DNA of 21,813 nt from an uncultured Comamonadaceae bacterium (GTDB lineage: Bacteria; Pseudomonadota; Gammaproteobacteria; Burkholderiales; Burkholderiaceae_C). Positions within the stretch are counted from its first letter, which is position 1. Each line of letters opens with the position of its first letter. The notes beneath the pieces were generated by a model that searched no databases, was not told the origin of the DNA, and was given only the letters and a program-made list of their open reading frames with translations. The translations under genes and the position numbers were made by a program. The stretch covers positions 1 through 21,813 of the forward strand of contig CALMOI010000238.1 in NCBI GenBank assembly GCA_937871735.1. Direction: 5' to 3'. Below, piece after piece: positions 14,587 to 21,813 of this stretch.

Positions 14587-15486
14587 ATGAGCACATCGGT
14601 TGAACTGCTGCTGCCAGATTTGCGCTGCCAAGTCGGTGAAAGCCCGCTGTGGCACCCGGCTGAAGCCGCGCTGTACTGGGTGGACATCGAGGGCTACGCC
14701 ATCCACCGCTGGGACAGCGCCAGCGGCACACACCGCGCTTGGAGCACGCCCGAGCGCCCAGCCTGCATCGCCCTGCACCACGCGGGCGGGCTGCTGGCGG
14801 GCATGGACACGGGGCTGTTCCACGTCACCCTGCCGCAGCACAGCACGCAAGCCCAGGCCACGCCGCTGGCCGCCATCGCCCACCCGCAAGACGGCATGCG
14901 CTGCAACGATGGCCGCTGCGACCGGCAAGGGCGCTTGTGGGTCGGCACGATGGTGCGCGACATGGGCCGCGCCGCCGCTGCCGGGCAGCTCTACCGCTAC
15001 GACGCGCAAGGGCTGTCGGCCCCGGTGCGCGATGGCTTCATCACCCCCAACGGGCTGGCCTTCAGCCCCGACGGGCGCACCGCCTACTTCAGCGACAGCC
15101 ACCCGCAGGTGCAGCAGATCTGGCAAGCGCCGCTGCACGACGATGGCACGCTGGGCCAGCCCGCGCCGTTTGTGGACATGCGCGCGCTGCCCGGTCGGCC
15201 CGATGGCGCGGCCATCGACGTGGAGGGCGGCTACTGGATCTGCGGCAACGACGCGGGCCAAATCCACCGCTTCACGCCCGATGGGCGGCTGGATCGCTCC
15301 ATCGCCATCCCGACCAGCAAGCCCGCCATGTGCAGCTTTGGCGGCGCAGATTTGGACTTGCTGTTCATCACCACCATCCGCCCCGGCCAGCCCCAGGGCG
15401 ATGACATCGAACTCGGCGGCGCGGTGTTTGTCACCCGCCCCGGCACCACCGGCTTGGCCGAAACCGCTTTCTCTTCCCCTCACTAA
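14587..15486 (+). CDS. SMP-30/gluconolactonase-family aldarolactonase
   Basis: A 299-residue six-bladed propeller hydrolase. Expected metal and substrate residues are present: E18 in GESPLW, N107/D108 in RCNDGRCD, N155 in TPNGLAFS and D206 in GRPDGAAID. The start of the family homology (LLLPDLRCQVGESPLW) fits the ATG at 14587. In this context it should hydrolyse the glucaro- or galactaro-lactone made by Udh, giving D-glucarate or galactarate. Lactonases of this type in uronate clusters have been called UxuL; the symbol is left blank because gluconolactonase and regucalcin relatives share the fold. It is cytoplasmic (no signal peptide). It lies 17 bp after udh and 19 bp before the TRAP genes, probably in one operon. 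Confidence 0.9.
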   Translation: MSTSVELLLPDLRCQVGESPLWHPAEAALYWVDIEGYAIHRWDSASGTHRAWSTPERPACIALHHAGGLLAGMDTGLFHVTLPQHSTQAQATPLAAIAHPQDGMRCNDGRCDRQGRLWVGTMVRDMGRAAAAGQLYRYDAQGLSAPVRDGFITPNGLAFSPDGRTAYFSDSHPQVQQIWQAPLHDDGTLGQPAPFVDMRALPGRPDGAAIDVEGGYWICGNDAGQIHRFTPDGRLDRSIAIPTSKPAMCSFGGADLDLLFITTIRPGQPQGDDIELGGAVFVTRPGTTGLAETAFSSPH

Positions 15487-15494
15487 CCAACGAC

Positions 15495-15498
15495 AGGA
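15495..15498 (+). promoter_or_regulatory. Ribosome binding site deciding the dctP1 start
   Basis: AGGA lies 7 bases before the ATG at 15506. The same frame is open back to 14600, but that part runs over the lactonase in another frame. The signal peptide begins exactly at 15506. Confidence 0.8.
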
Positions 15499-15505
15499 CA
15501 ACATC

Positions 15506-16495
15506 ATGAAGACAACTCGCTTCTCTCCTCTCAAGACTCTGCTGGCCAGCGCTGCTTTGGCGGCGATCAGCCTGAGTGCTCAGGCGCGCGACTTCCGCTC
15601 GGCAGACATCCACGTCAAGGACTACCCGACCACGCTGGCCGTCAAGTACATGGGCGAACAACTGGGCAAGGCCACGGGCGGCAAGGACAAGGTCAAGGTG
15701 TTTGCCGACGGCTCGCTGGGCTCAGAAAAAGACACCGTCGAGCAAGTCAAGATCGGCGCGCTGGACATGGTGCGCGTGAACTCGGCGGCCTTTCACGGCA
15801 TCGTGCCCGAGTCCATGATCCCGTCGCTGCCCTTCTTGTTCCGCGACATGGATCACTTCCGCAAGACCATGTACGGCCCGCAAGGCGACAAGGTGTTGGC
15901 CGCGTTTGAAAAAGCAGGCTTCATCGGCTTGGCGCTGTACGAAAGCGGCTCGCGCTCGATCTACGCCAAAAAGCCCATCAAAAACGCCGCCGACATGAAG
16001 GGCATGAAGATTCGCGTGCAGCCGTCTGACCTGTGGGTGAGCTTGATCAGCGCCGTGGGTGCATCGCCCACGCCCATGCCGTTCGCCGAGGTCTACACCG
16101 GCTTGAAGACCGGCCTGCTGGACGCGGCTGAAAACAACTACCCCTCTTACGAAGAAGCCAAGCACTACGAAGCGGCCTCGGTGTACTCCGAAACCATGCA
16201 CGTGATGTCGCCCGAGGTGCTGGTGTTCTCCAAGAAGATCTGGGACACCTTGACGCCCGAGCAGCAAAAGGCCATCCGCCAAGCGGCCAAGGATTCGGTG
16301 CCTTACTACCAAAAGCTGTGGGAAGCCAAGGAGCGTGATGCCCGCGCCGCCGTGATCAAGGCTGGCGTCAAGATCATTCCCGCCAACGAGATCGACCGCA
16401 AGAGCTTCGTGGAAGCAGAAAAGCCGGTGTGGGACAAGTACATGACCACCCCGGAAATCCGCAACGTGGTGACCGAGATCATCAACAGCCGCTGA
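15506..16495 (+). CDS. dctP: TRAP transporter solute-binding protein DctP (hexuronate-type), first copy
   Basis: A 329-residue periplasmic binding protein of the DctP family. A Sec signal peptide (basic MKTTRFSPLK, hydrophobic core, AQA at 25-27 before the likely cleavage) is clear. The carboxylate-clamping arginine is R170 in MKIRVQPSDLW, and E209-N210-N211 lie in the conserved DAAENNYPSY segment. The binding protein delivers an acid substrate to the DctQM permease that follows 9 bp downstream. Given its position in a Udh pathway, glucuronate and/or galacturonate is the likely ligand. The symbol denotes the family, not proven dicarboxylate transport. Confidence 0.93.
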   Translation: MKTTRFSPLKTLLASAALAAISLSAQARDFRSADIHVKDYPTTLAVKYMGEQLGKATGGKDKVKVFADGSLGSEKDTVEQVKIGALDMVRVNSAAFHGIVPESMIPSLPFLFRDMDHFRKTMYGPQGDKVLAAFEKAGFIGLALYESGSRSIYAKKPIKNAADMKGMKIRVQPSDLWVSLISAVGASPTPMPFAEVYTGLKTGLLDAAENNYPSYEEAKHYEAASVYSETMHVMSPEVLVFSKKIWDTLTPEQQKAIRQAAKDSVPYYQKLWEAKERDARAAVIKAGVKIIPANEIDRKSFVEAEKPVWDKYMTTPEIRNVVTEIINSR

Positions 16496-16504
16496 TCTTC
16501 TGGT

Positions 16505-17002
16505 ATGGCTCAACTCTTTACCCTCAACAAGCTCTTGGCCAGCACGGTGCTGGTCTTGGCTCGCTTGTGCCTGACCGGGCTGGGCCTGGTCGTGGTGTAT
16601 GGCGTGGTCTTGCGCTACGCCTTCAACGACGCGCCGCCCTATGTCGAACAAATTGCGCTGCTGCTGGTGATTTCGGTCGCCATGTTCGGCGCGGCTTCGG
16701 GCGTGTATGACTCGGGCCACATCGGCTTGGATTCGGTGGTCAAGCTGCTGCCGCCGCTGGGTCAACGTGCCTGCCTGCATTTGGTGGATGTGCTGACGAT
16801 GGTGTTTGCCGTGGTGCTGTGCTGGGGCAGCTCCCGCATGGCGCTGTCCACCTGGCACGACACCATCCCGACGCTGGGTTTGTCAGAAGCCATGCGCTAC
16901 CTGCCCCCCATCATTGCGGGCGTGCTGATACTGCTGTTCTCTTTTGAGCACCTGATGCGCCGCCTGTCTACCCCTGTCGCCCCGGAGGCATCATGGAACT
17001 GA
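16505..17002 (+). CDS. dctQ: TRAP transporter small permease DctQ
   Basis: A 165-residue integral membrane protein with four predicted membrane helices (about 11-35, 48-66, 88-108 and 131-149). The RYAFNDAPPYVEQIALLL segment after helix 1 is typical of DctQ proteins. It pairs with DctM to form the sodium-driven permease. The ribosome site is weak, but the gene is 9 bp after dctP1. Its stop overlaps the dctM start by 10 bp, which suggests coupled translation. Confidence 0.93.
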   Translation: MAQLFTLNKLLASTVLVLARLCLTGLGLVVVYGVVLRYAFNDAPPYVEQIALLLVISVAMFGAASGVYDSGHIGLDSVVKLLPPLGQRACLHLVDVLTMVFAVVLCWGSSRMALSTWHDTIPTLGLSEAMRYLPPIIAGVLILLFSFEHLMRRLSTPVAPEASWN

Positions 17003-18345
17003 CCGTCCTTTGTTTGAGTTTTCTGCTGTTTCTGATCCTGGGCGTGCCGGTGGCCTTTGCCATCGGGTTGAGCTGTCTGGCCACCTACATGGTCGAGGGG
17101 CTGCCGATTGCCACCGCCATCCAAATGATGGTGTCGGGCATGAACGTATTCTCGTTCTTGGCGATTCCGTTCTTCATCTTCTCGGGTGAGCTGATGCTGC
17201 ACGGCGGCATCGCCGACAAGATCATGAACTTTGCCCGCAGCTTGGTCGGCCACTGGAAAGGCGGCCTGGGCTTGGCCAACGTGATGGCCAGCACGCTGTT
17301 TGGTGGTGTCTCCGGCTCGCCGGTGGCCGACACCTCAGCGATGGGCGGGGTGATGATCCCGATCATGAAGCGCGAAGGCTACAGCGCCGACTACGCGGTG
17401 AACGTGACCACCCACGCCTCGCTGACCGGCGCGCTGATGCCCACCTCGCACAACATGATCATCTACGCCTTTGCCGCGCAAGCCGCAGCGGGCACCATCG
17501 ACGGCCACACCATCAAAGGCGTGTCGATTGGTGATTTGATGTTCGCGGGCTTGGTGCCGGTGTTTTGGATCATGGTCTGCATGCTGGTGGCCGCCTACTG
17601 GCAAGCCGTGCATTACGGCTTCCCCAAGCGCGCCGATGGCAGCTCGATGCTGGAACTGTTCCCCGGCTGGGGCGCGGTGCTGCGCACCTTCATTGCCTCG
17701 CTGCCCGGCTTGGGCGTGATCGCGGTGATTTTGGGCTGCGTGATGGGTGGCGTGACCACCGCCACCGAAGCCGCCGCCATCGCCGTGGCCTATTCGCTGA
17801 TCTTGACCGGCCTGATCTACCGCACCATGAGCTGGGACAAGCTGTGGAAGGCGCTGGCCAAGGCCAGCAAAACCACCGGCGTGATCTTGCTGCTGATTGG
17901 CGTGTCCAACATGCTGCGCTGGCAAATGGCCTACCTGGAAATCCCCGATGCCATCGAAGCGATGCTGATGGGTGCCACGCAAACGCCTTGGCTGATGCTG
18001 CTGTACATCAACATCATTCAGGTGTTCTTGGGCATCTTCTTGGACATGGCGGCGCACATCTTGATCACCACGCCGCTGTTCCTGCCGCTGGCGATTGCGA
18101 TGGGCGTGGGCCCGGTGCAGTTCGGGATGATGCTGCTGCTCAACTGCGCGCTGGGCTTGGTGCATCCGCCAGTGGGCACGGTGCAGTTCGTGGGCTGCGC
18201 CATCGGCAACATCTCGATCGGTGAAGCCACCAAAACCGCTTGGCCGTACTACTTGGCGATCTTCATTGCCATCAACTTGGTGACTTACGTGCCTGCGTTT
18301 TCGACGTGGCTGCCGTCACTCATCACCGGGCACCCAGTGTTCTAA
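16993..18345 (+). CDS. dctM: TRAP transporter large permease DctM
   Basis: A 450-residue membrane protein with about a dozen hydrophobic helices, of the DctM/TRAP large-subunit family. FGGVSGSPVADTSAMG at 103-118 is a hallmark, followed by conserved IPIMKREGYS. The usual PPS loop of many DctM proteins reads MPTSHNMIIY at 149-158 here, a modest deviation. DctM carries out the sodium-coupled transport of the ligand delivered by the binding protein. It overlaps dctQ by 10 bp and is followed 25 bp later by a second dctP. Confidence 0.96.
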   Translation: MELTVLCLSFLLFLILGVPVAFAIGLSCLATYMVEGLPIATAIQMMVSGMNVFSFLAIPFFIFSGELMLHGGIADKIMNFARSLVGHWKGGLGLANVMASTLFGGVSGSPVADTSAMGGVMIPIMKREGYSADYAVNVTTHASLTGALMPTSHNMIIYAFAAQAAAGTIDGHTIKGVSIGDLMFAGLVPVFWIMVCMLVAAYWQAVHYGFPKRADGSSMLELFPGWGAVLRTFIASLPGLGVIAVILGCVMGGVTTATEAAAIAVAYSLILTGLIYRTMSWDKLWKALAKASKTTGVILLLIGVSNMLRWQMAYLEIPDAIEAMLMGATQTPWLMLLYINIIQVFLGIFLDMAAHILITTPLFLPLAIAMGVGPVQFGMMLLLNCALGLVHPPVGTVQFVGCAIGNISIGEATKTAWPYYLAIFIAINLVTYVPAFSTWLPSLITGHPVF

Positions 18346-18370
18346 GCCTGTAGCCCCAAGGAGTCAGATC

Positions 18371-19372
18371 ATGTTGCGACGCACTGCTTTACGCAGCTTG
18401 GCTCTGGCCCCTTGGGCTACCCAGATTTCAACCCCCGCGCAGGCCGCCGAGTCGGTGCTGCACGGCTGGAGTGTTCACCCCAATGACTACCCGGTGAACC
18501 AAGCCATGCAGCAGTTTGCCGACGCGCTGGCGCAAATCACCGGGCGCAAACTCAGCGCCCAAGTCCACCCCAGCGGCGAACTGGCCCCGCAAGGTGAAGT
18601 GCTGACGCGCTTAACCAACGGCCAGATCGACTTTGCCGAAATCGGCGTGCTGGGCTACGGCGACAAGGTGCCCGCGCTGCAACTGCTGGGCGTGCCCTTT
18701 TTGTTCAAAGAAAGCGCCGAGATGTTCAAGCTGCTCGATGGCCGCTTGGGCCAGCTCATGGCCGACGAACTCAAAAAGGTGGGCGTGATCCTGCTGGGCT
18801 GGTACGACGGCGGCACGCGCAACTTCTACCACCGCAGCAAAGCCCTGAGCACCGCCAACGACTTCAAAGGCGAGCGCCTGCGCATAGGCAACACCCCTTC
18901 ACAAATCGCCATGGTCAGCGCGCTGGGCGGCAAGCCGGTGTCACTGGCCTTCAAAGACGTGCTGGGTGCGTTGGAGTTCGGCCAGATCGACGGCGCAGAA
19001 AACAACTTGCCCGCTTACGAAAGCGTGGGCCATTACAAGATCGCCCCGCACTACACCTTCACCCGCCATGTGGTCTCGCCCGAGGTGCTCATCATGAGCC
19101 AGCAGGCATGGCAGCGCTTCAGCGCCAGCGAGCAAGAACAGGTGCTGAAAGCCGGGCAAACCTCGGCCAAACTGATGCGCCAACTGTGGGCGCAGCGCGT
19201 GGCCGACACCCAAACGCGCCTGGCCAAACAAGGCGTGCAGTTCCACCTGTACGGCGACCACGGCTCCATCCTGCGCCGCATGAAACCCATCTACGACCCG
19301 CTGTGGCACAGCACCGACCCCGTGACGCGCGAGGCGCTGGGGTTGATTTTGAGCCAGCAAGGCGCGGGCTGA
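18371..19372 (+). CDS. Second DctP-family TRAP solute-binding protein
   Basis: A 333-residue DctP-family protein, clearly diverged from the first copy. It has an arginine in LRIGNTPS (R171) and E210-N211-N212 in DGAENNLPAYES, the same ligand-binding positions. The N-terminus is MLRRTALRSLALAP and ends in AQA before AES. The twin arginine suggests Tat export, in contrast to the Sec signal of the first copy, but the motif is not perfect. AAGGAG at 18358-18363 stands 7 bases before the ATG, the best ribosome site in the cluster. It has no permease of its own here, so it may share DctQM with another acid (aldarate or a second uronate). It ends 25 bp from the convergent NRPS gene; no terminator is visible between. 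Confidence 0.92.
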   Translation: MLRRTALRSLALAPWATQISTPAQAAESVLHGWSVHPNDYPVNQAMQQFADALAQITGRKLSAQVHPSGELAPQGEVLTRLTNGQIDFAEIGVLGYGDKVPALQLLGVPFLFKESAEMFKLLDGRLGQLMADELKKVGVILLGWYDGGTRNFYHRSKALSTANDFKGERLRIGNTPSQIAMVSALGGKPVSLAFKDVLGALEFGQIDGAENNLPAYESVGHYKIAPHYTFTRHVVSPEVLIMSQQAWQRFSASEQEQVLKAGQTSAKLMRQLWAQRVADTQTRLAKQGVQFHLYGDHGSILRRMKPIYDPLWHSTDPVTREALGLILSQQGAG

Positions 19373-19397
19373 TCGGCGAAGCCTGTTCGGATCTCAC

Positions 19398-21813
19398 TCA
19401 GAACCAATCGCCTAACCGCCGCAATCCGCTCCTACTCCGATGACCAAGGGTAGCCACCACAGCCAGAACACGAGCCAAAGTTCGCACAGGAAGACTTCCT
19501 ATTGAGAAAGCGCCAAGTCTCAGACTCAAAGCCAAATCAATGGCCGCAAAGGAGTGAAGATCAACATGACGGGCTGATAGCATGTCTGCGCGCATGGAAG
19601 CCTGCTGACTTGGACTCGCTTGAGGCAACACAGCGAGCAACATCTTGGCGTAGTACCCAGCAGCAAGCCCCGGATGCATCCGAAGCACCTCGACACAAAA
19701 AACCTGCGCCCTAGCCCAAGGTGCATAAGCCAAAGTCAAAAACAGCAATGCTGATGGCACCGTCTGACCAATAAAAGCTTGTGGTTGGGCCAGAATTTCA
19801 TTCAATTGATGGAGATCGGGATCGGCTGCCGTACGCAACAAGTCATGGGCAGCGCCGCTGAAAGAATCAACGCCCGCGATAGAAGTATTTGGCTGAACCG
19901 CAGACGCCCCACCCTCAACGTAACGACTCACAGCGGAGGCCATCTGCTTCAGTGCAGCCGATTTCCCTATGTCTCCATGCTCCAGCGTCTGGACTCGGAT
20001 CGTCGTGATTCGACCATCGTCTGCCTGCCACAAATGTGAAGGTTGATGGCGAATTTGAAAAGGTGCGGGCATATCGCACTGCACATTCAAAAATTCAACC
20101 GGATCACTGCCTGCCGTTCGCACGAAAGCATCCTGCAACCGAACTGAACGGAAACGCCAAGTCCGATAACCACGTAGACGGTGCAATGGAATTGAATCAA
20201 TCGCCACCACACGCTCAGGCTGAACCGCCGTCCCCGCCAGCAACCGCGTCACCAACCAAGCGATATAGCCTGCAATCGAAAAACCGACCACCAAATCAGG
20301 CTTGACCGCTCGACCCTCAACAATCTGTTCAGCAATCAAGAAGGCTGTCGTCACCCAATGATGAAAGCTCAACATCGTGCCCGACTCAAACCGGGCATCG
20401 CAGGCCCAAAGGTCGAAGTCGGTCAATAGCGGTGACTGGGTCAAGAAGTCTTGGTTCGCTGCCCCCCAAAAGCCCGGCATGCACAGCGCCACTCCGCGCC
20501 GGGCTCCTTGAGCCAACCTCACGACACGAAAATTGATCTCCACCTCGCCACGCTGGAGTGGGCTAAGTTCCCCCATCGGCCCCAGCCCCAAAAGTGCAGC
20601 CAAGCCACGCAGCGTAGGTCGGGCGATGAAATCGTCCGTTGTAAAACCACGGGAAAAACGCTGCTCCACGGCCAGTTGCAGCTCCAGCATCAAAAGGGAG
20701 TCCCCGCCGAGGCTAAAAAAATCCGCATCCAGGCCGCAACTGGGCAGTTTCAAAATGCGCCGCCAGAGGGTAATCAAGGCTTGGATTGGATCATCGCTTT
20801 CGGCCACTTCTATGACCTCTTCTTCGGCAGGCAAGCCCGCCAACAAGGCTTTGCGATCAATCTTGCCGCCAGGCAGCAGCGGCATGGCATCGACCCAGTG
20901 CAAGCGTGCCGGGATCATGTGCCGGGGCAGTCGGCGGCTCATCCAAGCCTGAGGGCTCTCCGTCGCCTCGACACCCTGCGCCTTCACCAAAAAGGCCACC
21001 AAACGGTTGCCGCTGCGCCCGGCCAGCTCTTGCACGGCGGCTTGGGCGCAGCCGGGCATGGCTTGCAAGTGCGATTCGATTTCGTCCAAGGACACCCGCA
21101 GGCCATTGATCTTGACCAACCTGTCCTTGCGCCCGGCCACCGTCAGCGTGCCGTCCGGCCCTTGCCTGACCACATCGCCGGTGTCGTAGAGTCGGCACGG
21201 CCCGCCGCGTGGATCGGGCGGGAAACGGCCCCCGTCCACCACGCCATCCTGCCAGTCACCCAGCGCCTGACAGGGTGCAGAAATGATCAAAGCCCCCAGC
21301 TCGCCGGGCGGCACCGGGACTCCATCGTCATCGCGGATCGCGTACTCCCAGAAGGGATAAATCCGGCCTATGGGTACCGTGCCTGGCTCCACCGTGCGGG
21401 CGCGGTCATCTGTCCAGATGAACAGCGCACTTTCGGTGCTGCCATAGACGTTTTGAATCCGACAGTCCGGACTTAGCACTTGGCGCGCCAGTTCCAGATC
21501 GGCGGACAAGAGCGGCTCACCCGAAAAGCGCACCCCACGCAGCAACTGCAAGGCGGGCCGAGCATCTGGATTGCTGGCGGCCACCCGAAACAGCGAAGGG
21601 GTGAAGCGCACATGACGCACCCTGTGGGTCAGGATGGCATCGAACACCGCTGCCAGCCCCTGGACGCGCACATCGACCAGACAGAGCGTGCCCCCAGCCA
21701 GCACAAAGAGCAGTGCGTGATGCAAGAAGCCGTAGTTGCTGTGCGAGCCGGCAATCAAAACCCGGTCACCCGCTTGAGCCCCCATCAAAGGGATCGAAGC
21801 CTGCATCTTGGAC
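19398..21813 (-). CDS. Nonribosomal peptide synthetase terminal module (A-PCP-TE plus tail), 5' truncated
   Basis: The frame is open to the window edge; residue numbers count from the methionine at 21806. The first codons (Ser-Lys before it) fit the end of the A3 loop (SGSTGxxK), so the adenylation core before A3 is missing. Visible are A5 VYGSTES at 120-126, A7 YDTGD at 207-211, A8 GRKDRLVKINGLRV at 225-238 and A10 GGKIDRKAL at 313-321 with K315. The carrier site is LGGDS at 366-370 with S370 as phosphopantetheine anchor. A thioesterase-like domain follows, with S510 in GFSIAG, D537 and H610 as likely triad. The last ~170 residues (about 640-802) match nothing I recognise. It activates, carries and probably releases an acyl or peptidyl product. 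Asn24 stands where the amino-acid-binding Asp is usual. Confidence 0.9.
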   Translation of the reverse strand, partial: SKMQASIPLMGAQAGDRVLIAGSHSNYGFLHHALLFVLAGGTLCLVDVRVQGLAAVFDAILTHRVRHVRFTPSLFRVAASNPDARPALQLLRGVRFSGEPLLSADLELARQVLSPDCRIQNVYGSTESALFIWTDDRARTVEPGTVPIGRIYPFWEYAIRDDDGVPVPPGELGALIISAPCQALGDWQDGVVDGGRFPPDPRGGPCRLYDTGDVVRQGPDGTLTVAGRKDRLVKINGLRVSLDEIESHLQAMPGCAQAAVQELAGRSGNRLVAFLVKAQGVEATESPQAWMSRRLPRHMIPARLHWVDAMPLLPGGKIDRKALLAGLPAEEEVIEVAESDDPIQALITLWRRILKLPSCGLDADFFSLGGDSLLMLELQLAVEQRFSRGFTTDDFIARPTLRGLAALLGLGPMGELSPLQRGEVEINFRVVRLAQGARRGVALCMPGFWGAANQDFLTQSPLLTDFDLWACDARFESGTMLSFHHWVTTAFLIAEQIVEGRAVKPDLVVGFSIAGYIAWLVTRLLAGTAVQPERVVAIDSIPLHRLRGYRTWRFRSVRLQDAFVRTAGSDPVEFLNVQCDMPAPFQIRHQPSHLWQADDGRITTIRVQTLEHGDIGKSAALKQMASAVSRYVEGGASAVQPNTSIAGVDSFSGAAHDLLRTAADPDLHQLNEILAQPQAFIGQTVPSALLFLTLAYAPWARAQVFCVEVLRMHPGLAAGYYAKMLLAVLPQASPSQQASMRADMLSARHVDLHSFAAIDLALSLRLGAFSIGSLPVRTLARVLAVVATLGHRSRSGLRRLGDWF

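Noticed and set aside
14600..15505. 302-codon N-terminal extension of the first DctP frame
   Set aside because: It overlaps the lactonase in another frame and reads as Arg/Ala/Pro/Ser-rich noise. The signal peptide and ribosome site place the start at 15506.
15722..16858. 378-codon open frame on the - strand across dctP1 and dctQ
   Set aside because: Antisense to two genes with clear TRAP signatures. The product is His/Gln/Gly-rich with no domain.
19373..19397. Terminator between dctP2 and the NRPS gene
   Set aside because: The 25-bp gap has no stable stem with a T-tract on either strand.

Overview
The window looks like the chromosome of a GC-rich betaproteobacterium, most likely in the Burkholderiales (Comamonadaceae-like). 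This is inferred from the high-GC coding style, the TRAP-linked hexuronate cluster and the gene families; no rRNA or other taxonomic marker is present. Both ends cut through genes: hsdM on the left and a nonribosomal peptide synthetase (NRPS) on the right. I see no tRNA, rRNA, CRISPR array, transposase or attachment site.

Region 1 (1-8902) is an accessory, defence-type block. It holds a type I restriction-modification operon on the + strand: the 3' part of hsdM, then hsdS, hsdR, and a YgjP/SprT-like zinc metallopeptidase that overlaps hsdR by 4 bp. A Fic-family AMP-transferase gene lies convergent to it. Divergent from fic are two small + strand genes of unknown function (161 and 140 aa). The fic/orf161 divergent region carries repeated CTGAAGATTTT-type elements. 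The two target-recognition domains of HsdS are strikingly AT-rich against GC-rich surroundings, the usual mark of domain exchange.

Region 2 (8945-19372) is a compact hexuronate catabolism cluster, apparently complete for D-glucuronate. A FadR-type GntR regulator and three enzymes (kdgD, gudD and a 2-oxoglutarate-semialdehyde dehydrogenase) read on the - strand. Uronate dehydrogenase (udh), an SMP-30 family aldarolactonase, a complete DctP-DctQ-DctM TRAP transporter and a second DctP-type binding protein read on the + strand. The inferred route is: TRAP uptake, oxidation to the aldarolactone (Udh), lactone hydrolysis, dehydration of glucarate to 5-keto-4-deoxyglucarate (GudD), dehydration and decarboxylation to 2-oxoglutarate semialdehyde (KdgD), and oxidation to 2-oxoglutarate. 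Related GTTGT-type dyads lie in the gntR/udh divergent promoter and upstream of kdgD, and are the best candidates for the regulator's operators.

Region 3 (19398-21813) is the 3' part of an NRPS gene on the - strand: an adenylation domain (after its A3 loop), a carrier domain, a thioesterase-like domain and an unassigned C-terminal tail. The adenylation part is much more GC-rich than the carrier/thioesterase/tail part, which suggests a mosaic gene.

Most interesting items: the two unknown small genes next to fic and the R-M operon, the repeat-bearing fic promoter, the paired operators of the uronate regulon, the second TRAP binding protein, and the atypical NRPS terminal module.
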